Below, one piece after another: positions 23,363-35,744 of a stretch of DNA of 64,000 bases (position 1 is its first letter; each line of letters opens with the position of its first letter). A model generated the notes under the pieces. That model did no database searches, was not told where the DNA came from, and was given only the letters and a program-made list of their open reading frames with translations. The position numbers and the translations under genes are program-made. The stretch is from Saururus chinensis (taxonomy: Eukaryota; Streptophyta; Magnoliopsida; Piperales; Saururaceae), in assembly GCA_035235625.1 (NCBI GenBank), contig CP141149.1:11562893-11626892 (forward strand), given 5' to 3'.

Positions 23363-24760
23363 TGGGCGTCAATGGACGTGATACAGGATGACGTGCCGCA
23401 GGACCTTCTTGATCTTTTGACAGCGTATGGGCTGGTGTTTGCTACGCCAACAGACCTTCCGCAGGTGAGGGCTCATGACCACTCTATTCCCATTCTGCCC
23501 GGTGCTGCTCCCGCTAATGTACTCCCCTACCGTTATCCATACATTCAGAAGACTGAGATCGAGCGCTTGGTAGCAGACATGCTTTCTTCGGGTATCATTC
23601 GGCCTAGCACGAGCTCTTTTTCTTCCCAGTGTTGCTAGTCCGCAAGAAAGATGGTACTTGGCCCTTCTGTGTGGATTATCGGGCTCTGAATGCAATTACA
23701 GTGAAGGACAAGTATCCTATACCGGTGGTGGAGGAACTATTGGACGAGTTGGCTGGTGCTACCGTCTTCAGTAAGCTTGACCTTTGTTCCGGTTACCATC
23801 AGATCCGCATGCAACCCTCCGATGTGCATAAGACTGCCTTCCGTACTCATGATGGTCATTTTGAGTTCTTGGTTATGCCGTTCGGCCTCACGAACGCGCC
23901 CTCTACTTTTCAGAGCCTTATGAATGACCTCTTCAGGCCCTTCCTCCGCCGCTTTATCTTGGTGTTCTTCAACGATATTCTGGTTTATAGCAAGTCGTGG
24001 GGAGACCATTTGGAACATCTCAGGTCTGTCTTTGATATCCTGCAAGCTAACTCATTGTTTCTTAAACGCTCGAAGTGTTCATTTGGCAGTTCACAGGTTG
24101 AATACTTGGGTCATGTCATCTCTTGTGACGGTGAGGCTACGGACCCCTCTAAGGTGACCGCCATGCTATCCTGGCCGGCCCCTACTTGTGCCCGGGCGCT
24201 ACGAGGTTTCCTTGGCCTTACTGGCTGTTACCAGCGCTTTATTCACCACTATGGCGAGATTGCTCGACCGCTCACTCAGCTGTTGCAAAAAGGTGCTTTT
24301 TGTTGGTTTGATGCTACCCAGGCCGCCTTTGAGGAGTTGAAACAGGCTATGGCGACCGCCCCTATTTTGATTCTACCTGATTTCAGTTGGCCATTTGTGG
24401 TCGAGACCGATGCGTTGGATGTCGGCCTCGGAGCGGTACTACTACAAGAGGAGCGTCCCATTGCCTATTTCAGTAAGGCTTTGGCTGGTCGTTCTCTGTC
24501 CCTCTCCGTCTACAAGAAAGAGATGCTCGCCATTGTCCTTGCGGTCGAGAAGTGGCGTCCTTTTTGCTTGGCCGGCGGTTTCTCATTCGCACTGACCATC
24601 AGCCACTCAAGTATTTTCTCGAACAGCGGGTGTCCACACCCGCACAGCAGCGGTGGGTTAGTAAGCTCTTGGGTTATGACTATGAGGTCATGTACAAGCG
24701 GGGACCGGACAACACTGTGGCTGATGCACTGTCTCGCCACGCCAACCCAGGTTTGTGTTT
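23363..24760 (+). pseudogene. Reina-like reverse transcriptase and RNase H
   Basis: The RT begins in the protease frame (DDVPQDLLDLLTAYGLVF), shifts frame near 23625, then runs openly: [63 protein letters not shown]. The catalytic box (23965-23976) reads F-F-N-D instead of the F/Y-x-D-D that RT needs for metal binding. RNase H follows (VVETDALDVGLGAVL, KEMLAIVLAVEKWRPF). A second shift near 24570 passes the frame to FLIRTDHQPLKYFLEQ and GPDNTVADALSRH. Both the shifts and the N substitution would disable it. Confidence 0.92.
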
Positions 24761-26216
24761 GGCTATTTCCACCCCGGTTTATCCCTTTCTTGAGGAATTA
24801 CAGCAGGCTTATACGGATGATGGCTCGACCTCCACTCTGATCGCGGGCCTTCAGGCCAACCCAGCGGCACACCCTGGTTTTGCATGGAAGGATGGCCTTC
24901 TCTTTTGAAAGGACAGTCTTTGGGTGCCAGCGGTGACAGACTTGAACCAGCGTCTCCTCCCTCACTTTCATGCTTCTCCTTTGGCGGGTCATGAGGGTGC
25001 TCTTCGCACTTATAAACGGGTCAGTCAGAGCTTCTTGTGGAAGGGTGTCCATCGCGCAGTGACTGATTTTGTGGCTGCTTGTGATGTCTGTCAGCATGCC
25101 AAGTCTGCCACTACCTCACTGGCCGGGTTGCTCCAGCCCTTGCCCATTCCAGATCAGGTTTGGGACGATGTTTCCATGGACTTTGTTGAGGCTTTACCGT
25201 TGGTTCGAGGCAAGTCGGTGATTATGGTGGTTGTCGATAGGCTATCTAAATATGCCCATTTTTGTGCTCTGGGTCATCCCTACATAGCTAAGTCAGTGGC
25301 GGAACTTTATGTTCGGGAAGTGGCCAAGTTACATGGTATGCCTCGCACGGTGGTCTCTGATCGCGACCGGGTTTCCATCTCTTAGTTTTGGCACGAATTT
25401 TTCACTCTCCAGGGCACTTCTCTCCACATGAGCACCGCATACCACCCCCAGACGGATGGTCAGACAGAGGTTGTGAACAGTTGTTTGGAGCAGTTTTTGC
25501 GTTGCTTCGCTATGGATCAGCCCCGACGTTGGCTTCAGCTTCTTCCTTGGGCTGAGTGGTCTTATAACACCGCCTATCACACTCGTGCTGGGTTCACTCC
25601 TTTTCAGATTTTGTATGGTAGGCCGCCTCCTACTGTGCTCTCCTATGTGCCTCATCGGTCTTCCGTGGCAGAGGTCGACTACATGCTCCAGACTCGGGAT
25701 GAGGTCCTTCGTCAGCTCAAAGAGAACCTGTCTGCCACTCAGAACCGCATGAAGCAGATTTATGACAGCCATTACACTGAGCGCGAGTTTGCCGTGGGGG
25801 ACTTGGTTTATGTTTCAATCCTTCCTCAGCGTCAGTCCTCTTTGTTCCAGCCTGAGCACTCTAAGCTTGCTCCACGATTTCATGGGCTCTATGTTGTCGA
25901 AAAGAGAGTGGGTTCGGTTGCTTATTGCCTCACTTTACCCGCAGGTTCGTCGGTCCATCTGGTTTTTCATGTTTCCCGGCTGCGTTGTTGCATTGGTGAC
26001 CCTACCCTGGCTATGGATGCTTCCCCTCTTCCCTTGATGGGCCCTGTCGCCTCGTCTGAGCCGGTTCCTGCAGCGCTGCTTGACAAGCGTCGTGTACGCT
26101 ATTCTGGTCAGATTATCACCGAGGTTTTAGTCTCTTGGTAGGGCCAACCACTGGAGGTCGCTACGTGGTTGTCTGAGGATGAGTTTTTGCTCCAGTATCC
26201 TTCGTGGTCGCTTTGA
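24761..26216 (+). pseudogene. Reina-like integrase and chromodomain
   Basis: One frame carries the whole integrase, interrupted by TGA 24906-24908, TAG 25383-25385 and TAG 26139-26141. The zinc-binding region has HFHASPLAGHEG, then CDVCQHAK. The catalytic triad is visible as Asp (25179, SMDFVEALP), Asp (25359, VVSDRDR) and Glu (25467, TDGQTEVVN). The C-terminal chromodomain (VRYSGQIITEVLVSW, stop, GQPLEVATW, E-D-E-F) ends at TGA 26214. Chromodomains steer insertion towards marked chromatin in this clade. The triad is intact, so loss here is due to the stops alone. Confidence 0.92.
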
Positions 26217-26246
26217 GGACAAGGCGTGTGCGGAAGCGTGGTGGAG

Positions 26247-26570
26247 TATTGTGCATGGGTGCACTAGTGGATAGTATTTCCTTTATTTTAGTTCTTTATT
26301 ATGTCAGTAGGCTAGTTAGCAGTTGATTATTGTAACTTTGATTAGTAGAAACTATAGAAACTAGCGCATTAGTGGACCACGGGTGAACCGGGCCAACTAG
26401 TGACACGACTCCCAAAGTGGGGCACGACTCCCCATAAAGGGGAGTCGTCTTCTTCCCTTGTTGGCATGTTATTGAAGTAATTCCAGAACTCCTTTCCCTT
26501 TCTTCCAGCTTCTTTCCCTTTCCCTGCGTAGAACTCTTGCGTACCAATTGTGCCTACACCAGGCACAACA
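26247..26570 (+). mobile_element. 3' LTR of the Reina-like element
   Basis: 324 bp, same length as the 5' copy. Its first bases are TATTGTG rather than TGTTGTG, so the terminal TG is mutated. It ends CACAACA and is followed by CCTTG. The hairpin stem here is 10 bp (26424-26433 with 26439-26448). Just upstream, GCGTGGTGGAG serves as the likely polypurine tract. Confidence 0.95.
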
Positions 26571-26575
26571 CCTTG
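26571..26575. repeat. Target-site duplication CCTTG (right)
   Basis: Identical to 21241-21245. Confidence 0.95.
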
Positions 26576-27347
26576 ACACTCAAAAAATGCACAACATAAG
26601 GATTTTTTGCTTCTCTATAAACTTGTTTTTCCTTTCATGTGGTTTTGTTCCATTAGGGTAATTTCCTTTGTTTTTCTTTGTTACCAATTCCTATTTTCTG
26701 AGTTTTTCTTCTTCAAAAATCTTTTATATCCTCTCTGCCCTTGTCTTTAAATTTACTCACATTCCTATGATTTACATTAAATTCAAATGTCTGCACATAT
26801 CCAACTAACTCTATTAATTGTCGTTCATTTAAATTTTTAGACTCTTCAATGGCAATCATCCTTGGCATGAATTTTTTAGGCAAAGACCTAAGGATCTTCC
26901 TCACTACTCTTGATTCAGGAATACTCTCACCTAGAGTAAAACATGAGCTCACAATGTCTTCCACTTAAGCATAAAATTTAGAAAAAGTTTCACTCTCTTT
27001 CATTTTGATTGTTTCAAATTTAGTAAGAAGAAACTGGAGTTTTTCCATCTTAGTAGTATACTTGTCCCTTCAAAAGAAGCCTCAAGTACATCTCATAGTT
27101 TTTTAAAAATTTCATAGCTTACTGCATGTCTAAATTGTTCCAAAGAAGCAGCACTAAATATAGCATTTAGTCCTTTGTTATTGAAGATTACAATGTCTTT
27201 TTCTTCTTGTGTCCTGTCAAATTTTGGTTTATAAACATTTTCCCCACTGTCACTAATCATGATAAGAAGGGTGTCCAAAGGCTTTGTAAATTCCCAAACC
27301 CTGTTATCAATAGAAGAGAGAAAAGTTATTATTTTAGCCTTCCAATT
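26576..27347 (-). pseudogene. Copia element Z: central gag (UBN2)
   Basis: Minus-strand frames show PNWKAKIITFLSSIDNRVWEF, then GLNAIFSAASLEQFRHAVSYEIFKKL (27345-27093), and VVRKILRSLPKKFMPRMIAIEE with LNERQLIELVGYVQTFE (26964-26713). These are the conserved blocks of UBN2-type copia gag. At 27347 the match stops at the edge of transposon H. At 26576 the chromovirus has split the following CCHC knuckle. Confidence 0.85.
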
Positions 27348-28499
27348 AGGGGTGCTTATGAGTTGAGCCAGTTCATCGAGCAAAGGTGCATCAACTTGAC
27401 TCGACTCGAATATGGCTCGACTCAAAGTGGCTCAACTCAAACTTTAATAATTTTTAGTTTAGTTTAAGAATACTTTGGCTCAACTCGACTCAGCTCGAAT
27501 AGAACTCAAACTCGGCTTGAACTCGACTCGTACTCAAATTTGAATGAAATTCATAAATATATTTAATAATATACATAAATACATATTGATACTTATGTAT
27601 ACATATGCACAATTATCGATCCCAATTTACATTTATAATATATACATATATATTACAAATGTATATATTATTAATGAATGTATAATGTCTATGTATTGAG
27701 TATTGACTTATATCACACATGATATATATTTTTGAGAAGTAAACATTTAAATTATATAGAAATGTACACAAGTGATATGTATTGGAATTTAGATATATCA
27801 TAGAAATAAGATTTAATAAAGTATATACATATATGTACAACCGAGTAAAAAATGGGATATATTATACTACATATCAAATAATATGTTTATTATCAGACAA
27901 TATGTTATGGTAATATTATTTACTATCTTTACGTATCAAACAAATTATGATATATTTTTTCAGATTTTCTATGAAGACTTCTATTGGAATCCTTAGAAAT
28001 ACGAATTTTACAATAATTTTTTAAATATTTTTTAGCATTGAGTCATGGAGTCTTGTTTTCTTCATAAAATTAGGATAATTTATATTTATTTTGGATGGGT
28101 CCAAGATGACAAGACATCAAGTTTATGTTCCTACGTACAAAAACTCGACTCGACCTACAAGCTCCTTAGCATCTTTACACATTGCACATGATATAAATTA
28201 TTTGGAAGTGAATGTTTTAAGGAGACATAATATACATATATTTTATATGAGATATTTACTAAAATTTACATTTATGTATAATAAAAATAAATGATATACA
28301 TTCATATATGATATTTCATATACATAAATGTAGTTAACCACAAAGGTACTAATATTTTCTTTTTGGAGGTTATAAGATGATACTTAAAGTAAGAAGTGAA
28401 TACAAAGAGTTAAAAATTTTAGGTTATCAAATAATAAATATATTTTATACAACCAAAAGAAGGTTGGAGTATGCAGAAAAGGTTGTGGTGCCACATATA

Positions 28500-28700
28500 C
28501 ATATAATATATATGTGCTAATAATAATAACATGTTCATACAAAACTACTACAAAACATATATAATACAAATATATGAACACTTTAATGATATGGAGGGAG
28601 TTTATATGTGCTAATAATAGTGGCATGTTTATAGAAGACTACTAAAGGATGCATATGTGATTAAACATACGAACACTAGATATATCAAAACAACAAATGA
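28500..28700. repeat. Tandem duplication inside H
   Basis: The phrase TATATGTGCTAATAATA, then ACATGTT or GCATGTT, then ATACGAACAC or ATATGAACAC, occurs twice about 100 bases apart (from about 28508 and 28602). Confidence 0.6.
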
Positions 28701-28824
28701 AACTATTAAGAAAGAAAGCTAATAAATAAGTATATAATATTATTTATACTTTAGTTGTCTATTTACAAATATATGAGCTTTTAGTAAATGATGACAATTA
28801 TGTACAATATTGTATCTATAAATA

Positions 28825-28929
28825 CTCCATTTGTCTTACATTAATAGCTCCATTTAGTTTTTAAAAATAACTTAAAATTAATTCATTTTAAAAAAACCAA
28901 ATGGAGCTATTAATTTAAGACAGAGGGAG
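28825..28929. mobile_element. Stowaway MITE, 105 bp, inside H
   Basis: Almost entirely palindromic: left arm CTCCATTTGTCTTACATTAA, right arm its complement (CTCCCTCTGTCTTAAATTAA). TA flanks both sides (28823-28824, 28930-28931). The inverted repeats span nearly the full element, leaving a small loop near 28875. Confidence 0.88.
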
Positions 28930-29440
28930 TATTTGATAATATTATTTTTTACCAAACAATTAATATATATTGGTATAATGAGGTAGGAATATTAATTAAG
29001 TTTTGGTACTCATTTTCATGCATTAAAATATATGATCAATATAAAGAAGTACAAATATTATTTAAAATAACATGGGCCAAGCGTACAACTTTAATTACAT
29101 AGTGATAAAATTATATTTGATAAAAAATATATTTAAATCATGACAACATCATATTTATTTGATAGAATGCTTAACACAAAAGGTATTATAGGTGAATTGG
29201 TCAAGGAGATTATTCTATTTGGCAATGTCACAAGCGAACCAAATTCGAGCTAAGTTATGTGGTCACTATATACTCATTCAAGCTTAGAGCACGAGTCAAG
29301 TTTCTAGTTTTGTTCTTAAGTTGAGCTCAAGCAGGATGATTGACAGCTATATTGAGTTTGAGCCGAGTTTGAGCTAATACCCAAAACTATGAGTTTGATT
29401 CAAGTTTAACTCAACACTTGACTCAACTTGGCTCGTTATT

Positions 29441-29520
29441 GGGAAATTTTTCCCATCAAAGAGTAGTGGTCTAGGAATGAAATTTCCTTTAGTTTGTTTT
29501 CTAATCTAGACTACTCACAT
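29441..29520 (-). pseudogene. Copia element Z: gag N-terminal piece
   Basis: Minus-strand codons from about 29497 to 29441 read GNFIPRPLLFDGKNFPN, the family's N-terminal gag block that normally continues straight into N-W-K-A-K. The continuation is at 27347 on the far side of H, so the two pieces are halves of one gag. The start codon was not identified. Confidence 0.7.
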
Positions 29521-31750
29521 AATCACAAACATGACAAATCAAGTTAAAGCCTAGAACTTAGCACACACACCCCAAAATAATTTAAAATAGTTAATGACTT
29601 ATTTAACCCAAAGAGAGCACTAACAAAAATTTTAAGCAACACTTATACAGGAAATCAATAGCCAATCCTTTGCTACCTGTCGAGGGTTTGAGCAAGAGCA
29701 TAAAACATCAATCCTAGCATGTTTAACCAGACAAAAATTATATTCATTAAATTTTGAACCCTCCAAGGAAACAATTTAATGAACTAGTGCCTTATAACTA
29801 AATAATATTTGTATTTCAAACATCCATAAAACCCTAAACCAATAATTGTGATAATTCGGTCATGTAGACAATAAAACACAATTGCATCAAACACAAGTTT
29901 TATCATAGAAAACCTAACTAGGTTAAAAAACCATGGGACCTTTTTTTACTACTTAAAGTATGAACTATAGAATAGTGTTTTCGAGTACAAGAATCACCTT
30001 CCCAAGAACAATCACAATTTACTCAACAATCTAGACTCCAACTTCATGCAAAACAAATCTCCATGGACCATCCTTTGCCTTCTATTCTTCCACCAATGCT
30101 TCCTCACCCCAGATATCCTCCAAGGATAATGAATAAATCACTTTATAGTGATTAAACTGAATACTATGAAGAAAATGTTCAACATTGACATAGGGTTTTA
30201 TAGAACACTCATCTCACAAACTTCAAAACATCAACAAAAAATTCTAGGAAGTTTGTAGACCTAAGTATGGATCAATGAATGGAAAATAAGGTCTTAGAGT
30301 CTTGAATGCATCATCAAGAGAGAAGCAAGAGTAGAGAACTTACTAGGTTGAAGGCTAGGGTTCCTTATGCAATGGAAAAGGCTTCTTCTTATTAGGTTAT
30401 CATATAACACTCATATTTATAGTGTAGAGAGGTTTTGAAATTTGTATGGCCCAATTAGTAATCAATTTGGGCTGAATTGAGAAATTTCCCCAAAAGGCGA
30501 TTTATCGGTTAATCGATTGACCTAAGTAGCTTTATTGGAGATTAATCGGAGTCAACTCATTGAAATCTTCCTAGAACTAGGCCAATCGAGATCAGCTGTT
30601 GATTGACCAGTAGAAATTATCTTTTGTTTCAAAATCAATTCTAACTCTTTGACTTTATGTTCAACTTCAATATAATATGAAAATAATAGAATAAAAAAAA
30701 GTAAAGCTATCCAAGAATGATATAACCACAATATTGTGCACTTTAAGTTGAACCTTCATGAGGGGCTTGAATTGTGTTTAATTTCTCTGAACGTTCAATC
30801 TTCAAGTTCATTACATACCTTGATCATTTAGACAACCCTATAAAATATAAGTTACTAAGTAGGATCACCTAAATGCACATAACAAGTGTTTTTATCATGG
30901 AATTAGATAATACAATATATGTTATTCCCTTATATAGAAAACCCACCAAGTGAAAAACTATGGGACACTCTGTCTAGAACAAGTAATGCACTATATATAA
31001 GAAATACTTAGTTACTATTAATACAATGAAAGATTCCTCCCTTTCTCTATTATGGATGGTCTTCACACCATTCTAAACTCTTGTATCACCTCCCTAGCAG
31101 TTTACATGCATTCAATTTTATCTCCAGTCCAAGAAAGTTTTGAACAATCATGATCTTCACAACAAGTCCATTAGCTTGAACAATCCTCTTTGATTTTCTC
31201 AGCAACACCTCAATGAAATTTGGAAGATGGTCCAATTTCAAACCTATTTTCCTCCACCACTATTCATGAAGCTAAAGGCATAGAAATGAAATATTGTAGG
31301 ATTGCACTAAAGAAATATTATTCTCCCCCAAAGCACAATAGCTACAGAAGCTCTCTCCCCTCTCAAATCATTAGAAAAGACTCAAAATCTTCCTTATCAA
31401 TTTTTTTGGCTTCCTCTCTCTTTGTCACTTCAAAACTCCCCTTATACTGACCGCCATGTCAATTTAAGTGTTATAATATCAATAAGAAAGAAATTCCACC
31501 AGGATGGACATATTTTAGGCAAAATTGGCATTGACTAATCGATTGTTCCAAAGGGTGATTGATTGTTTACTATATTGGTCTCCTCAATCAGCTGTCATGA
31601 GATTAATTGTTTTGGCCTTATGATCAACTTTCTACTAGAAGATCGATCATTTGATGTTCTAGAGAAACTCTTGAATTATATTCAAGACCAACTAAGTGTT
31701 CCACTGGATGATTATTTGTAGATGAACACGATCTCATTCTTTTGCAAAAT
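29521..31750 (-). other. Probable leader and LTR DNA of copia element Z
   Basis: Gene-free DNA directly upstream of the Z gag. It has a minus-strand TATA-like CTATAAATATGAG near 30410 and blocks rich in AATCGATT (30490-30610 and 31520-31650), a style common in plant copia LTRs. I could not find the LTR ends or a primer-binding site. The assignment is inference from position. Confidence 0.35.
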
Positions 31751-34700
31751 TTCATCAATTTTCTCCTACATTCTCTCATAGTCTCATACAGTGTGTGACA
31801 CTTGATTTTTTAGTGTTATTCGTGTCCATTTTATTAATCATTTATCATTAATCTATTAGTGGTTTGCTAATGATTCTTGAGTTTTGTTGTTGTCGCTTCC
31901 AACAAGTCGATGAACTCCTTTTGTAAAGATGGTATTACTAAGTAATAAACTCAGGAAAGTAGCAATGATGATAAATACAAATAATGTTTCATATTTTTAT
32001 AGACAAAAGTTTTTTTTTGGTAGGCATCCACACATCGGTGCCTCTACCAATGAATTTTTGGTCATTATCGATAAGGTTCAACATGTTGGTTACTTCATCG
32101 ATGAAGCTGCATACTCACTACCCACAAGCCATGGACATGTCTATGTTTTGGGTAGAGCTTAGCAACTTCTTTGAAATTGTACAAACAATCAGTTTCATGC
32201 AATTTTTGAGATGATTATGCACCAAAATTTGATTATTTATCCCTCATTTAAATACCTTTAACAATCCTTGACCCAAATTCTTTGGAATATCTGACTTTGG
32301 GTCAAAGACGAAGGATTAGGGCATGCCAAAGTTTGAAGGAAGAGGACCACAACTGAGTTTGCAGAGATCTATGTGTTTGGTGAAGGAAAAAAGTCAGATT
32401 GCTAACCATGTTACCATGATTTGGTTTTGGAGTAAATGTATGGAAGGAATCATGATAAATTATTAGTATGAAAGCATATAAATAATGATTCTACAATTCA
32501 TGCTATGATTATGACTAAGATCTTGTACTTTTCCCCTTTTTGTTGATCATGTGATAGATAAATCATCACTAATCATTGTGGGAAGGGTATGTGTGGAAAG
32601 GTTTGTGTTAGAGCATGATTTGGAGTGATTTAGGGAAATTAGAAATAAATTACTTCTATCTTTTCCTATCATTGGCACGATCACCAACACATTAGTGACA
32701 ATGCTAGTGAAAGAAGAGACTTGGAAGAAATGATATTGACAGGCATTGACATGTTGGTGGGCAATCTGTCAATCATTAGTATTGAGATTGACGTGTCGGT
32801 GGTGTGCCGATGTGGTAGGATGTTTTATGTCAACCAACTATTGATGATGGTTTTACATATCAGTGGGTTGTCGATGGGCATTGATGACTGGCCAATATGT
32901 CGGTGACTATACCAATAGTAAGTTGGTTTTGGGTACACTTCAAGCATGAGTTATGATATGATATATGTTCTTATTAAGTATTATAATGACATGAGTTTAA
33001 GTGCATAAGAATTCATTTATGTGTGATGATAAGCTTCTTGATATACAAGTATATGTGCAAGATTGTTTGTATTAATCCTTATATTAGATTGTACCCCAGA
33101 TTAATGGTATTTAACACATAAGGTAGGATATTCCTAGTGTCATGTCAACTCCTCAAGTGAGTAATTTAGTCACGTTAAACATAAGGGTATCATATGAAAA
33201 ATGGTCATAGTTTTCTAGCTTCACAAGGAAGGGAGTTATGTAGAGCCGCTCCCCTAGCTTGGGAGTTAGGTTTAAAAGAATTAGAGTATTAAAAGACAAT
33301 TGGTACAATGTAGCACAATATAGGAGGTTTCGAGGATCATGGTAGTTGAGATCACGATCACCTCGGTCCATGAGCCCTTTGGCTATAACTCTATGGCTTG
33401 GATGGAGCGGGTAGGCTTCAATAGAACTAATGTCGAAATTGTCTGTTGTTCATGGGCCAGTGAGTGAAAAGACTCCTAGACATGGCTACCATATCATAAA
33501 AAACCTTTATGGTCTACAATTAAGGAGTAAGTGACTCAAAACTGTTGTCATGATAACATAACATTTATGTTCTTGTGCTTTCAAATATGTTGTTATATTG
33601 TGGTTAATTTCTATTCATTTGTTTTATCCAATTCTCTTGTAAAATAATGATGAAGATCACTTGGTTTATGATGTATTTGATTTATGGATGCTTTACTATT
33701 ACTTAGTACTTATTTAGCCATCCCACTAGGCATATTTATATATTCAGCATCATTGTGATGCAAGTTTGCAGGATGAGTGATTAGGTAGGGACTATAGTGC
33801 TCGAAATGGACTACAAACTTTCTTTGTAGTTTGATGTAGGATTTCTAGACTTTATTAGAGAACTTTTAGTATGTATGTATTTGAACTTAGGCATGTGACT
33901 GTCAATTACTGATGGTTGTTGTATATTATAGATATTTGACATGTACTTGGGCTAGACCCTATGTGTTCGTAGTATAGTTTGACCTTGTTTAACATATTAT
34001 TCAGTTTGATTATGAGTATATTCGAAAATGAGTAGATAACCTATGACACCCTTAATTTTAGAAAGGAATTTTTGAACCTTTAAATTATATTATCATAGAT
34101 CAAAACACTTCAATGAGTTGAAACATAATCTCAGCAAAAGAGTTGCGGGAGGGGTTTCGGGTCTTGTACTAGGTTGAACCTTTATTGTTTTGGACACTTC
34201 CAGGGTACGGGAATCCATACATTGATGATATACTATCATATAACCATTCTCCTGGCACTACTTTTAAATTGAGAAATAGGAGAATGTTGAGTTTTCCATC
34301 ATGTCAGCTATTATTATCTTGTTCCATGATCCTATTAGGTTATTTTGCAAACTACCCATCACCCTTCCTAATAACTCAGGAACATGAAATTCATTTACAT
34401 GGTATTAAGTGATGCATACAATACATATTACTAATCATATATATATAATAACATGAGCACACATTCCATAAGATGCATATACATACATATATAAATCAAA
34501 CTATACTTATATCAAAAGAGTAGTTAAGTATATGCATGTAAGAGAAAATATATGATTATTCATGAATTTCTCACAAATAGTGCAATTATAAAAATTATTG
34601 TAGAAAGCAACCTTTTTCGTAATTAAATCATAGAAAATTATATATTGATAAAAATATTCACCAAGAATTGATAGTATGCTACCAGAATAAAAATTGATGG

Positions 34701-35744
34701 ACAATGAAATGAGTCCAACAAACAAATTGGTCATTTGATCTATACCAAAGAACTAAAAATTATGAAACAATTATTGAAAATTAGGACAAGAACAATTGCA
34801 TCACAGTTAAAATTTCATAGTTTAACAACTTATATATAATTAGCTATGAATTTCCAAAATTAGGCCAAGAAAATGCCAAGAATTAAAGAAATCTAAAACA
34901 AATATATACATAATTCATGGAACAAACATACAAATCAAAATATTAATACTTGGAATCCTAAAAGTGCTAATTATGAAGTTTCATAACACTAGAAATCACA
35001 GTTGAGTCCCCCTATGTCCAATTATCGGAATTGAAATTAGTGATTAAGTACTATGTTCTTTTGAACACAAGAAAATTATAATAAATGTTAATATAATATT
35101 AAAAATGTAATGAATACAAAGAGATTGGAAGAATAATGACCGGAGAAGAAGACTGGATGAGGAAGAATTGAAGAGAAGGAAAGAGATAGTTGGGAGAGTA
35201 AGCTTCTAGAGAAAAAAAATCAAGAACGATGGAATATGAGAGAGGGAGAAACCACTACAAAGAGGAATGAGAGGTCCGCGAATAATTGAATGAGAGAGGA
35301 GAGGTCTAGGTCTGTTTATAGAAATTTTAGGCCTCTAGTGGATTTTGTCAAAGGTCTTCTAATATTTATCCACTTAATTTGGTAAATACCTTAGATAATA
35401 AAAATATAATCTCTCATAATTATAGTAGAGAATCTTTTGTAAGTTTGGTTAGTAATTTGATAAAGTGAGAGGATAGAGTTTGCTGGAAGAGACAAAATGA
35501 TTTTATCCTAATAATTTACACAAAATTTGCAAGAGAAAAAATAGGAGTGGAAGTGTTATCTATTTCTTAAATTTGAGCCTTAAAACGTCTTAATCACAAA
35601 ATAGTTGTGAGATATGACTTTTTAAGTAGTTAATAATCCTTAAGAAATTAAAATCCAAGACTATGCCAATTGGAATTTGGAGCTAAAACTTATAGTCATT
35701 TTAGTATGACCCTATCGGGGATATTTTGTTTGACCTTATCTTAA
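31751..35744. other. Gene-poor DNA, no feature
   Basis: About 4 kb of AT-rich DNA. The open frames here (for example 31929-32162, 32721-32906, 34185-34412) are short, have no recognisable family signature and look like chance. I see no RNA gene or element boundary. Confidence 0.45.

Larger units (their letters stand above)
21246..26570 (+). mobile_element. Reina-like chromovirus (Ty3/gypsy), complete but coding-dead
   Basis: A 5325-bp element with two 324-bp LTRs, a 5-bp target duplication, a primer-binding site, and gag, protease, RT, RNase H, integrase and chromodomain in order. The small size, short LTRs and C-terminal chromodomain fit the Reina clade. The LTRs differ at 9 of 324 positions (2.8%). 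With the commonly used plant LTR rate of 1.3e-8 per site per year that suggests about one million years. Several stops and at least three frameshifts disable it. It is much more GC-rich than its surroundings. Confidence 0.93.
27348..29437. mobile_element. Non-autonomous DNA transposon H (GAGCTCGACTCG-rich ends)
   Basis: A 2.1-kb AT-rich insertion that breaks copia gag Z. The left end reads AGGGGTGCTTATGAGTTGAGCC, followed by many CTCGACTCG and GGCTCGACTC phrases to 27540. The right end has the inverse phrases (TTGAGCCGAGTTTGAGC) from 29240 and finishes ...CTTGGCTCGTT. ATT borders both edges (27345-27347, 29438-29440). This 'GGGGTG...GAGCCGAGC' type is common among plant hAT/MuDR-derived non-autonomous elements, but I cannot fix the superfamily because the right terminus has lost its outer bases. 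No transposase is present. Confidence 0.6.
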
